Source: Caryophanales bacterium UBA1427 (GTDB lineage: Bacteria > Bacillota_I > Bacilli_A > ML615J-28 > CAG-313). From it: a DNA stretch of 17,134 bases. Both the position numbers and the translations under genes were made by a program. The DNA is taken from NCBI GenBank assembly GCA_002329485.1, contig DCTZ01000043.1:12297-29430 (forward strand), written 5' to 3'. A model generated the notes under the pieces. It did no database searches. It was not told where the DNA came from and saw only the letters and a list, made by a program, of their open reading frames with translations. Of this stretch, positions 1 through 7,778 are shown piece by piece. How positions within the stretch are numbered: position 1 is the first letter of the stretch; every line of letters starts with the position of its first letter.

Positions 1-1569
1 GTTTGGAGCGAAAGCGGCGCCGGAAGCGAAGATAATTCCAAACTGAATCCGTTAAAATGGCATATTTGGAATAATTCGGACCCAAGCTGGAATCTAGGAC
101 CAATTACCGAGTTAACTTATACATATGTCGATGGCGTCCTGACCATCAATGCAAAACAAAACGGCAACCCTAACTTCTGGGCCAACCAGGTATTCTATAC
201 CACTTTACCGTTCAAACAAGGCGGCGACTTTGTTCTGAAAATCAAAGTTACCTCCGACAAAGCAGGAAAAATTTCGATTGCTGGGGCTGATGTAGAATTA
301 GTTGTAGGCGAGAATTATTTCGAAATTCCAATTAAAGTTGCCAATAAAATGGCCTTTACTCTCGGCATGACTTTCGGAACGAATGCAGACGGTCCGATTG
401 GCGATATCGAATTGGCTATTTCTGATGTCAAGATTGAAAGAGTCGGAGAAGTTCCGGAACCGGAATATGCCGATCCTGAAAACATTTTAGGTACAGTTAC
501 CGATGAATCGCTTTATCAGGAAAGCGGAATCGCCGAAGAAAAAGTTGCCCAAGAAAATCCATATAAATTAGTAATTTGGTACGATATGGGCGGCTGGGCT
601 GGCGCACCGAGCAATATTGTTTACACAATGGAAGAAGGCGTATTGAAACTTTCGATTACCCAACCAGCCGGAAGCGCATGGTTTGCGGCTCAGCTTTTCT
701 ATTTCAGTCTTCCAGTCAAAGACGGCGGAACTTATGCATTGACCTTTAAACTGAATTCGAACAAAGCCGGTAAGATTACGGTTAATGGCAATGTCATTGA
801 TATCGTTGAAGGAATGAACGAAATTAAAGTCAAAGTCACAGTTGCACCGGAAGCACAATTCCCGGTAAAAATCCAATTCGGTACCGAAATTCCTGCTGTC
901 AACATGGGCGATTTGGAAGCGGAAATCAGCGAACTCAAAGCAACTCCGTGGGTTGACGAAGGAGACGAAGAACCGGAAAAACTTCCTACTCCGGTCGGAC
1001 TTGTGGCTTCGAATATGAACGATACAACACTTTATACCGCATGGGCCCCTGTGGAAAATGCGGTAAGTTACAAACTGTACATTTACACCGAAGCTGGCGA
1101 AGAAGTAAAAACTTTAACCGTTACCAACGGTCAAAATACCCCTTTTGAAGAACTCGGTCTGGAAGGCGGAAACTACTATGCCAAACTTCAGGCTATCGGT
1201 GACGGCGTAAACTATCTTGATTCCGATTTATCGGCACCGAGCGCTCATTTCACGGTTCCTACCGTCAACGAAGGAGAACCTAAAAAATTAGCCACTCCGT
1301 TCGGATTTGTCGCCGAAATCTACGAAGTTGACAAATTCAGAACCGCCTGGGGCGGCCCGACAGATGCCCCATCTTACAAAGCATATATCTATTCCGAAGA
1401 CGGAACCGAAGTCAAAGTTTTGACTGTTACCAACGGCGGCTTGATTCCGCTTAGCGAACTCGGTTTACCGGCCGGTAGTTACTATGCCAAACTTCAGGCT
1501 GTCGGTGACGGAGTCAATACTTTGGATTCCGATTTGTCTCTTCAATCCGATAAATTTGTAATTGCATAA
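1..1569 (+). CDS. C-terminal part of a secreted multi-modular glycan-binding protein or glycosidase (5' truncated)
   Basis: The reading frame is open from base 1 to the TAA at 1567-1569, so the 522 visible residues are the end of a longer protein. Two tandem modules of about 130 residues (about 16-148 and 186-318) each begin with an Asn-Pro followed by aromatic residues and share the pattern DGVL/EGVL, then SLPVKDGG or TLPFKQGG, then DKAGKISI or NKAGKITV; this resembles CBM4/9-type beta-sandwich modules. Two fibronectin-III-like modules follow (about 327-419 and 429-521). Acidic Pro/Glu-rich linkers separate the parts. There is no LPXTG, SLH or C-terminal membrane segment, so surface attachment, if any, must come from elsewhere. 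No catalytic domain is visible; a glycoside hydrolase domain upstream of the window is an inference from this C-terminal architecture and from the downstream sugar importer genes. The next gene starts 16 bases later, so the two are probably co-transcribed. An ATG at 349 lies in mid-module and is not a credible start. Confidence 0.85.
   Translation, partial: VWSESGAGSEDNSKLNPLKWHIWNNSDPSWNLGPITELTYTYVDGVLTINAKQNGNPNFWANQVFYTTLPFKQGGDFVLKIKVTSDKAGKISIAGADVELVVGENYFEIPIKVANKMAFTLGMTFGTNADGPIGDIELAISDVKIERVGEVPEPEYADPENILGTVTDESLYQESGIAEEKVAQENPYKLVIWYDMGGWAGAPSNIVYTMEEGVLKLSITQPAGSAWFAAQLFYFSLPVKDGGTYALTFKLNSNKAGKITVNGNVIDIVEGMNEIKVKVTVAPEAQFPVKIQFGTEIPAVNMGDLEAEISELKATPWVDEGDEEPEKLPTPVGLVASNMNDTTLYTAWAPVENAVSYKLYIYTEAGEEVKTLTVTNGQNTPFEELGLEGGNYYAKLQAIGDGVNYLDSDLSAPSAHFTVPTVNEGEPKKLATPFGFVAEIYEVDKFRTAWGGPTDAPSYKAYIYSEDGTEVKVLTVTNGGLIPLSELGLPAGSYYAKLQAVGDGVNTLDSDLSLQSDKFVIA
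46..954 (+). repeat. Tandem pair of carbohydrate-binding-like modules (protein-level repeat)
   Basis: Module 1 covers about 46-444 and module 2 about 556-954, a spacing of 510 bases or 170 residues. Shared landmarks in order are an NP plus aromatic start, a (D/E)GVL(T/K) strand, W(A/F)A.Q(V/L)FY, LP(F/V)K.GG, KAGKI(S/T)(I/V) and a final acidic I(S)(D/E)(V/L)K strand. The copies are diverged at DNA level, so the duplication is old or under diversification. Assignment to the CBM4/9 superfamily rests on pattern and module length, not on a profile search. Confidence 0.6.
979..1563 (+). repeat. Tandem pair of fibronectin-III-like modules with high mutual identity
   Basis: The two modules repeat with a period of 306 bases (102 residues). 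Both contain LATPFGF or LPTPVGL, TAW, SYK.YIY, TLTVTNG or VLTVTNG, ELGL, YYAKLQA.GDGVN and LDSDLS. An exact 21-base match lies at 1174-1194 and 1480-1500, 306 bases apart. The TAW and SYK.YIY strands fit an FN3 fold, commonly used as spacer or binding domains in secreted glycosidases. Confidence 0.7.
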
Positions 1570-1573
1570 ATTT

Positions 1574-1580
1574 AAGGAGG
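1574..1580 (+). promoter_or_regulatory. Strong Shine-Dalgarno (AAGGAGG) fixing the SBP1 start
   Basis: AAGGAGG sits 5 bases before the ATG at 1586. This selects 1586 over an in-frame TTG at 1562, which would overlap the previous stop and place hydrophilic residues before the lipoprotein signal. It is among the strongest SDs in the window, consistent with binding proteins being made in excess over permeases. Confidence 0.85.
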
Positions 1581-1585
1581 TTAGA

Positions 1586-2950
1586 ATGAAAAAGTATTTC
1601 TTGTTTGTCCTAACGCTTCTTGCGTGCTTTGCGCTTGTGGGTTGCGGCGGGGGCGACGATAACGGCGGCGAACAAAAGAAAACCACCCTTACTTATGCTT
1701 CCTGGGGTGACGCCACTTTGGAACAGGCCATGATCGATGCCTTTATGGAAAAATATCCGCACATCAAAGTTTTGCGCGATACGACCATTACCGGTACGGG
1801 AAATGTTTTCACGGAAAACTTGATCAAAGCAAGCCAGGCAGGAACCCTTCCGGATGTCTTTGTAACCGACAACGTGCCTAATGTTATCGCGGCGGGAATC
1901 GCCCGTGATGTTTCCACTTATTGGAACAAAGACCCTGATGCACAACTTGTTTACGAAAAAATTTCGCAAACCGGCGTTTACAATGGCAAACGTTTGGCAG
2001 TTCCTTCTTATCAATTCGTCAAAGGCATGCTTGTCAACTTGACGCTTCTTCGACAATTGACCGGCGACCCTGGCGTTAACTGGTCTTACGAAGAATTCAA
2101 AGATATTGTTGCCAACTTTGCCAACACCCAATTGAACGGCAAAACCATTTACGGAATTAACGGTTTTGCGCCAAACGGGGGTGTCGGAACTCTCGGTTTC
2201 GAACAAATCATGCCTCCACAAGATGATGCATCTCTTGGCTATGACACTTGGAACGGAACCAGTTTCGACTATGAAAATCCGCTTTGGATCAAATACCGAA
2301 AAGAAACCGATCTTTTCTTTGCCAACCGGTGGGTAGAACAATTGACCGAAGAAGAAAAGCAGGAAGAATTCGGTAATCCTTCCGCTTATCCGTTCGGGGA
2401 AGGTAGGGTTCTCTTCGGTATCGAAGGTTCATGGCAAGCCGTAACCGTCATGAAAGACTTTGCTTCCCGGAACATCGATGTTCAGTTCTATCCGTTCCCA
2501 GGCGGAACGCTCGGACAAAAGATGCCGATTATTCTTGACTACATGTGCGTCTCCAGCAAAACCAAATTCCCTGAAGAAGCATACGAACTTGTCAAATGGA
2601 TGTCTTTCGGACGGGAAGGCTGGAATGCACGGCTTCGCATCATGAAAGAACTCAACCAAACCGTGACAATGTATCCGGTTGCCGATTATCCGGAAGTATG
2701 GAATCAAATCAAAGACGATTTGGAAGAAACACCGTACTACGGAATGCAGGCAATTTTGGAATTAATCGACGAAGGAGTTCCAGACTGCGATAAATGGCTG
2801 CCTGGTTACGGAGCTTTCTGGGGCTGGGTTTACGAGAATGCGGAAACGCAAGGATTCTGGGACATGGAAGCCGAACAATTAGCCTCAATTTGGAGTGCCG
2901 AAATTAACCGACAGGTACAACAAGCATATCGAGATCTGGGCTTGAGTTAA
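1586..2950 (+). CDS. ABC sugar-binding lipoprotein, family 1 extracellular solute-binding protein (SBP1)
   Basis: 454 residues. The N-terminus has Lys-Lys, a hydrophobic stretch and a lipobox LVGC with the lipidated Cys at residue 20, followed by a Gly/Asp-rich flexible stretch; the mature protein should be tethered to the outer face of the membrane. The mature part begins with a beta-strand containing TYASWGD, then a helix and LPDVFVTDN, the classic start of family 1 (MalE/CUT1) binding proteins. The C-terminal lobe has EEAYELVKWMSF, another family hallmark. Length is normal for the family. It probably binds an oligosaccharide; rich Trp and Tyr content in the last third fits sugar stacking. 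Two permease pairs lie downstream and the sequence does not show which one it serves. It is separated from the next gene by a hairpin region that may keep its expression higher than that of the permeases. Confidence 0.92.
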   Translation: MKKYFLFVLTLLACFALVGCGGGDDNGGEQKKTTLTYASWGDATLEQAMIDAFMEKYPHIKVLRDTTITGTGNVFTENLIKASQAGTLPDVFVTDNVPNVIAAGIARDVSTYWNKDPDAQLVYEKISQTGVYNGKRLAVPSYQFVKGMLVNLTLLRQLTGDPGVNWSYEEFKDIVANFANTQLNGKTIYGINGFAPNGGVGTLGFEQIMPPQDDASLGYDTWNGTSFDYENPLWIKYRKETDLFFANRWVEQLTEEEKQEEFGNPSAYPFGEGRVLFGIEGSWQAVTVMKDFASRNIDVQFYPFPGGTLGQKMPIILDYMCVSSKTKFPEEAYELVKWMSFGREGWNARLRIMKELNQTVTMYPVADYPEVWNQIKDDLEETPYYGMQAILELIDEGVPDCDKWLPGYGAFWGWVYENAETQGFWDMEAEQLASIWSAEINRQVQQAYRDLGLS

Positions 2951-2958
2951 AATAAAGC

Positions 2959-2984
2959 GGGGGCGGTCTATTCAAGCCGCCCTC
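2959..2984 (+). terminator. Intergenic GC-rich hairpin, probably a leaky terminator or mRNA-stabilising structure
   Basis: GGGCGG at 2961-2966 pairs with CCGCCC at 2977-2982 around a 10-base loop; a G-T and a G-C pair can extend the stem to 2959/2984. The sequence after it is pyrimidine-rich (CTCTTTCT) but has no real T run, so strong termination is unlikely. Such hairpins right after a binding-protein gene and before permease genes are a known way to set a high binding-protein to permease ratio. Confidence 0.6.
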
Positions 2985-2999
2985 CTCTTTCTATAGAGG
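2984..2999 (+). promoter_or_regulatory. Small hairpin covering the Shine-Dalgarno of the SBP2 fusion gene
   Basis: CCTCT at 2984-2988 is the exact complement of AGAGG at 2995-2999, with a 6-base loop. AGAGG is the core of the SD (AGAGGTG) for the ATG at 3005. Pairing would hide the SD and lower translation unless melted by ribosomes or by competition with the upstream stem, with which it shares base 2984. The stem is only 5 bp, so the effect is inferred. The SD also decides the start: an in-frame GTG at 2999 lies inside the SD itself and is rejected. Confidence 0.4.
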
Positions 3000-3004
3000 T
3001 GAAT

Positions 3005-5965
3005 ATGAAAAAGTCATTAACAATACTTTTTATCGCAATTTTTTCGCTAAGCGCGGCAATCGTTATGGCCGGAAGCTACCGGCCGTATGCGGAAGCTGAA
3101 GACGCTTCTGATCAAAACACACCGATTACCATCTTGAATAACGAAGGCGAAAGCAATTATTCAAGTTTTTTAAACACGCACCAAAACAGTTGGGCGAATA
3201 TCGATGTTTTGGAATACCGGATTCCCGATATTCTGCTCGACTCTTCCCTTTTGAAAGAACCTCTTTTACCTTACGAAACATCTGTCTTGGAATTGGAAAA
3301 CAAACAATCCGCAGACCTGATTCTCGATATTCCGGCTGCCGGATTGTACAACATATATATCGATTATTATTTTGCTTCCTATCAGACCGGCGACTCGGAA
3401 GGCTATTTGCTGATTAACGACAAGTATCAGTACTACGAAGCCCGCCAAATCGCTTTCCGTGGCAATTGGAAGCCGACGACCGCCGATTTTAAAAAAGACC
3501 GCTATCAAAACGAAATCGTTCCGTCATCCGACAAAGAAAACATTTGGTACAGTTATGCAAATGGTTACGGAATGATTTACGACGGAAGCCGCCTTCACCA
3601 GGGTACTTTGGCGGGATACTTCGAAAAAGGCGAAAACAAAATAACTTTGGGACTCAATACCGGCAAAATGCAGTTTGGAAAAATCACTCTGACCGGCAAA
3701 AAACAGCCCAAGTCTTACCGGGAATACTTGGAAAGCGTTCCTGGAGGAACTCCTAAGTTTGACGATTTGCTGATTGTCGAACCGGAATATATCTCTTTCA
3801 AAAACGATGTGGCGATTCGCATCGCCTCTGAACGCGACCCGAGCGCCGCACCGAATTACCATACGACCAAACGTCTGTTGAATGTCGTTGCCCACGATGC
3901 CTGGAGCAAAGGCGGACAAGCCATAACTTGGGAAATCGAAGTGCCTAAGACCGGTCTTTACCAAATCGGTTTCAAATACATCCAATACGGATTGTTGGAC
4001 CTTCCGACTTTCCGAAACATTTTGATTAACGGCGAAATGCCTTTCGAAGAAATGTCGAATTATCCATTCATGTATACCAAAAGGTGGAACAACGAAATTC
4101 TGCACAATGACGAAGGAAACTTTTATTTCTATCTGACCGCAGGCAAAAACACCCTGACCATGGTGTGCAGTTTGGATCCGTACCGCTTTGTCATCGAGGA
4201 AATCGCTCGCATCATGAAAGAAATGCAAAGTCTGTCCCTGGAAATCAAACGGCTTACCGGCGGAAAAGCCGACCAATACCGCGACTGGGTAATAACCAAA
4301 TATCTGCCGAATATCGAAAGCGATTTGACCGGTTGGAGCAACGAAATCCAAAATATCATCGAATACGGAAACACTTATTCTCCTAAGAAAAACGGTTCGA
4401 GCGAATTCGCGCTTCTCAAAATGGCCAGCAAGAAACTGCTAAAACTGGCCGAAGAACCGAATCAGCTTCCTAACCGCTTGACCCAGTTTACCGACGGCGA
4501 CGCATCCGTTGCCGAGTATTTGGGCAATACGATGCTTAAGTTTTACCAAAACCCTCTGGGACTCGAAAAAATATATCTCTTGGGCGAGGGTGTCAAAGTT
4601 CCGCGTCCGAGGGCCAATATCTTCGTCCGTCTCTGGGAAGGTATCAAACGGTTTATTTTATCTTTCTTCAACGAAGAATACGGCGTGACAAAAGTTGAAG
4701 ACGACGAAATCGAAGTATGGGTAAGAAGGAGCCGTCAATATATCGAAATCATGCAGAAGATGGTAGACGATGCCGGGCTTAAGGTCAAGTTTTCCATCAT
4801 GCCGGACGAAAACAAACTTGTTCTGGCCAACGCATCTAAGGATTTGCCGGATGTGGCGATGGGAATCAGCAACTGGATACCGTATGACCTGGCCATTCGA
4901 GGCATGACCGTGGATTTAAGACAGTTCGACGGTTTCGGCGAATTGGTATCCACCATGACGAAAGGGGCCATAATCCCTTATGTCTACGATACCGGTGTTT
5001 ACGGCATTCCGGAAACCCAGGATTTCTGGGTGCTCTTCTATCGCAAAGATCTGATAACCGACCAGGGCATGCAGGTTCCGTCCACCTGGGACGATGTGGT
5101 CGGCATGCTGCCGTCGCTTCAGAGAATGGGTTTAAACTTCTACGAACCTCTTTCTTCCTACACCGGTTTAAAACCGTTTGTGGCCACGCTTCCTTTCTTG
5201 TATCAGTTCGGCGGCAATCTGTATGCCGAAGACGGCATGTCCACAACCTTGGACAGCGAAGCCAACATCACCGCTTTGAAATTCATGACAAACCTTTTTA
5301 CCATCTATAATATCCCTCAGGAAGTAACCAACTTCTACAATTCCTTCCGTTACGGCACGCTTCCGATTGGCATTGCCAATTCGGTTACTTATTTGCAACT
5401 TCTTGTGGCTGCTCCGGAAATCCAGGGCAACTGGGATTTGGCTCTGCATCCGGGAGTCGAAACGGAAAACGGCGAAATCGTCCGTTATGCGCCGGCGGGA
5501 AGTCTCGGCATCACTTTGTTCAAGCAAAGCAAAAAGCAACAACAGGCTTTCGAATTTGTCAAATGGTGGATGTCGACCGAAGTTCAGACCGAATTTATCG
5601 TGGCTTTGCAAAGCATGTACGGCGAAGAATATATGTGGTTCAGCGCCAATATCGAAGCGTTCAGAAACCTGCCGATTAAACAGGCGCACAAAGATATTAT
5701 CGAAGCTCAGTGGCAGTGGGCCGTGGAAGCATCTAGAATCCCTGCCGCTTACATGGTGGAACGTTCCATCAGCGACGCCTTCAGCAAAATCGTCTTCAAC
5801 GGCGCCAATCCTCGGATTGCTTTGAGCGATGCGGTAATCGAGGCGAACCGGGAAATCGCCCGGAAAATGGAAGAGTTCGGTTATATGAAAAACGGAAAAA
5901 AGATCAAAGATTATCTTGTTCCGACCATTTACAACATCGACGAATGGTTGAAACAGAAGGAGTAG
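3005..5965 (+). CDS. Fusion protein: two jelly-roll-like modules + helical linker + family 1 solute-binding domain (SBP2)
   Basis: 986 residues, about twice the normal length of a sugar-binding protein. Residues 1-22 form a signal peptide or uncleaved anchor (VMA before a possible cut); unlike SBP1 there is no lipobox Cys. Residues about 83-233 and 256-398 look like two related beta-sandwich modules: each has AGLYNIYIDYYF or TGLYQIGFKYIQY followed by a LLIND or ILING strand and later a GENKITLGLN or GKNTLTMVCS strand, a pattern typical of CBM6/CBM35-like jelly rolls. Residues about 400-485 are charged and probably helical. From about 565 a family 1 binding protein begins (EVWVRRSRQY, then LPDVAMGISNW, DFWVLFYRKDL, VPSTWDDV, AFEFVKWWMS). 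The gene lies 3 bases before a permease pair, so the fusion is the best candidate binding component for it. Exact module families need a profile search. Confidence 0.88.
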   Translation: MKKSLTILFIAIFSLSAAIVMAGSYRPYAEAEDASDQNTPITILNNEGESNYSSFLNTHQNSWANIDVLEYRIPDILLDSSLLKEPLLPYETSVLELENKQSADLILDIPAAGLYNIYIDYYFASYQTGDSEGYLLINDKYQYYEARQIAFRGNWKPTTADFKKDRYQNEIVPSSDKENIWYSYANGYGMIYDGSRLHQGTLAGYFEKGENKITLGLNTGKMQFGKITLTGKKQPKSYREYLESVPGGTPKFDDLLIVEPEYISFKNDVAIRIASERDPSAAPNYHTTKRLLNVVAHDAWSKGGQAITWEIEVPKTGLYQIGFKYIQYGLLDLPTFRNILINGEMPFEEMSNYPFMYTKRWNNEILHNDEGNFYFYLTAGKNTLTMVCSLDPYRFVIEEIARIMKEMQSLSLEIKRLTGGKADQYRDWVITKYLPNIESDLTGWSNEIQNIIEYGNTYSPKKNGSSEFALLKMASKKLLKLAEEPNQLPNRLTQFTDGDASVAEYLGNTMLKFYQNPLGLEKIYLLGEGVKVPRPRANIFVRLWEGIKRFILSFFNEEYGVTKVEDDEIEVWVRRSRQYIEIMQKMVDDAGLKVKFSIMPDENKLVLANASKDLPDVAMGISNWIPYDLAIRGMTVDLRQFDGFGELVSTMTKGAIIPYVYDTGVYGIPETQDFWVLFYRKDLITDQGMQVPSTWDDVVGMLPSLQRMGLNFYEPLSSYTGLKPFVATLPFLYQFGGNLYAEDGMSTTLDSEANITALKFMTNLFTIYNIPQEVTNFYNSFRYGTLPIGIANSVTYLQLLVAAPEIQGNWDLALHPGVETENGEIVRYAPAGSLGITLFKQSKKQQQAFEFVKWWMSTEVQTEFIVALQSMYGEEYMWFSANIEAFRNLPIKQAHKDIIEAQWQWAVEASRIPAAYMVERSISDAFSKIVFNGANPRIALSDAVIEANREIARKMEEFGYMKNGKKIKDYLVPTIYNIDEWLKQKE

Positions 5966-5968
5966 ACC

Positions 5969-6889
5969 ATGGAAGACGTCAGGAAAAAACCTAGATTGAA
6001 TGTTTACCAGATTGAAAAAAGGAACGCCTTTCTTTTCCTTTGGCCGTATGTTCTGCTCTTTACCGTTTTTATCATTGTACCGATTATCATGGCGATTTTG
6101 CTTTCTTTGACGCAGTTCGACAGCGTCAATTTTCCGAAATTCGTTTTGTTCAAAAATTATATTTATCTTTTTACCCGGGATAAAATTTTCATGCAGCAGG
6201 TTCTGCCCAATACGATTAAATTTGCTTTGATTGTCGGTCCGGGCGGATATATACTGTCGTTTTTCCTTGCCTGGTGTTTGGCCCAAATACCGCACAGACC
6301 AAGAACCGTTTTGGCTATTATTCTTTATACGCCGTCGATGACGATGGGTATTGCGATGGCGGTGCTATGGCGGGTTATTTTCTCGGGCAACGAGGCCGGG
6401 TATCTGAACAATTTGCTTCTAAATCTCGGTTTGATCAAAGAACCGATTCAGTGGCTGCAATCCCCGAATTATATTTTGGGAATCATGATTTTCGTTTCTC
6501 TTTGGGGAAGTTTGGGAGTAGGATTTCTCGGAATGCTTTCCGGGGTGCTCAACATCAATTCCGAACTCTATGAAGCAGCCTATATCGACGGACTCAAAAA
6601 CCGTTTCCAGGAAATCATCTATATTACCATTCCGATGATGAAACCCCAAATGCTTTTCGGAGCGGTAATGTCGGTTGTTTCGACCTTCAGCGCCGGTGCC
6701 ATCGGCGTCCAGCTGACCGGTTCCAACCCTACCCCGCAATACGCCGGGCAACTGATTTACAACCATATCGAAGATTTCGGTTTTATCCAATACGAAATGG
6801 GGTATGCGGCGGCGGTATCGGTTATTTTGCTTCTCTTGGTAATGCTGGTATCCAAAATAAGCTACCGCTTATTCGGAACCCGCGATTAA
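5969..6889 (+). CDS. ABC sugar permease, MalF-type (CUT1), first pair
   Basis: 306 residues with about six membrane segments. A short cytoplasmic N-terminus precedes the first segment (about 20-42). The ATPase-docking EAA loop is clear: EAAYIDG at residues 202-208, followed by the I..P ending ITIPMMKP. The SD GAAGGAG overlaps the end of the SBP2 gene (5956-5962), and the start lies 3 bases after its stop, indicating translational coupling. It should pair with the next gene to make the membrane channel. No ATPase is encoded beside it, so a shared ATPase from elsewhere must dock on the EAA loop. Confidence 0.93.
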   Translation: MEDVRKKPRLNVYQIEKRNAFLFLWPYVLLFTVFIIVPIIMAILLSLTQFDSVNFPKFVLFKNYIYLFTRDKIFMQQVLPNTIKFALIVGPGGYILSFFLAWCLAQIPHRPRTVLAIILYTPSMTMGIAMAVLWRVIFSGNEAGYLNNLLLNLGLIKEPIQWLQSPNYILGIMIFVSLWGSLGVGFLGMLSGVLNINSELYEAAYIDGLKNRFQEIIYITIPMMKPQMLFGAVMSVVSTFSAGAIGVQLTGSNPTPQYAGQLIYNHIEDFGFIQYEMGYAAAVSVILLLLVMLVSKISYRLFGTRD

Positions 6890-6902
6890 GGAGGATGGAT
6901 AT

Positions 6903-7769
6903 ATGTCATTTCGAGGCACAAAAATCAATCCCGATCGTTTTGACAAAAGTCAGATCAAATTTTATCTGATTTTGGTTCCGCTTGCTTTAATCATGGTTTT
7001 GCCGATCCTCTTTATCTTTGCCCATGCCTTAAAACCGATGAACGAGTTGTTCGAATGGCCCCCGAAGTTTTATGCGAAAAGACCTACTTTGGATAATTTC
7101 GTCAATCTCTTTCGCGAAACTTCGGCTTCGGGTATACCGTTCAGCCGCTATCTGTTCAACAGCATCACCGTAACCGCCATCGGCGTAACCGCAACCATTT
7201 TCATTACTTCGATGTCGGGTTATGCGTTGAGCAAACTCAGATTCAAGCTCAAAGAACCGCTCTTTAAAATCAATCAGATGGCTTTGATGTTTGTTCCGGT
7301 CGCCGTGATTATTCCGAGATATCTGACCATTGCGACTACCGGAATCACGAATACAATCTTTGCGCACATTTTGCCGCTGCTTGCTTTCCCGGTCGGATTA
7401 TTCCTGGTCAAGCAGTTTATCGACCAGGTTCCGCAGGAACTCCTCGAAGCCGCAAAACTCGATGGCGCAAACGATTTTCAGATATATTTAAGAGTTATTC
7501 TGCCGCTGATCAAATCTGCTTTGGCTACGGTCGGAATTTTGGCTTTCCAAACATTCTGGAACAACGTCGAAACTTCGAGTCTTTTCGTAACCAGCGAAGC
7601 GAAACGGACGCTTGCTTTCTATCTTTCGACTCTGGCGACCAATTCCACGGTGGCCGGTCAGGGAATGGCAGCCGCGGCTGCCCTCCTAATGTTTTTGCCT
7701 AACCTTGTTTTCTTCATCATTGTCCAAAGCAAAGTCATGGACACGATGGCTCATTCGGGTATCAAATAG
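6903..7769 (+). CDS. ABC sugar permease, MalG-type (CUT1), first pair
   Basis: 288 residues with about six membrane segments and an EAA loop EAAKLDG at residues 182-188 followed by VILPLIKS, the usual MalG-type signature. The N-terminus has the typical LIMVLPILFIFAHALKP strand-and-segment of this subunit, with a periplasm-facing stretch after it. The SD AAGGAGG at 6888-6894 overlaps the stop of the preceding permease gene; the spacing of 8 bases to the ATG supports this start. Partner of the MalF-type subunit just upstream. Confidence 0.93.
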   Translation: MSFRGTKINPDRFDKSQIKFYLILVPLALIMVLPILFIFAHALKPMNELFEWPPKFYAKRPTLDNFVNLFRETSASGIPFSRYLFNSITVTAIGVTATIFITSMSGYALSKLRFKLKEPLFKINQMALMFVPVAVIIPRYLTIATTGITNTIFAHILPLLAFPVGLFLVKQFIDQVPQELLEAAKLDGANDFQIYLRVILPLIKSALATVGILAFQTFWNNVETSSLFVTSEAKRTLAFYLSTLATNSTVAGQGMAAAAALLMFLPNLVFFIIVQSKVMDTMAHSGIK

Positions 7770-7778
7770 GTGATAGCG

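Noticed and set aside
1562..1585. Upstream in-frame TTG start for SBP1
   Set aside because: It overlaps the stop of the previous gene, contains the SD itself, and would put eight hydrophilic residues before the lipoprotein signal; ATG at 1586 is much better.
3524..4351. 275-codon open frame on the - strand within the SBP2 fusion gene
   Set aside because: The + strand frame is continuous with a signal peptide and clear binding-protein domain; the reverse frame has no family features.
5168..6295. 375-codon open frame on the - strand
   Set aside because: It spans the junction of two well-supported + strand genes, has no recognisable domain and no start context; the GAA/TTC-rich codon use of the + strand genes keeps the reverse frames open.
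7770..7778. In-frame GTG start for the NHL-Yip1 gene
   Set aside because: It falls inside the SD AGGTGA that serves the ATG at 7779.
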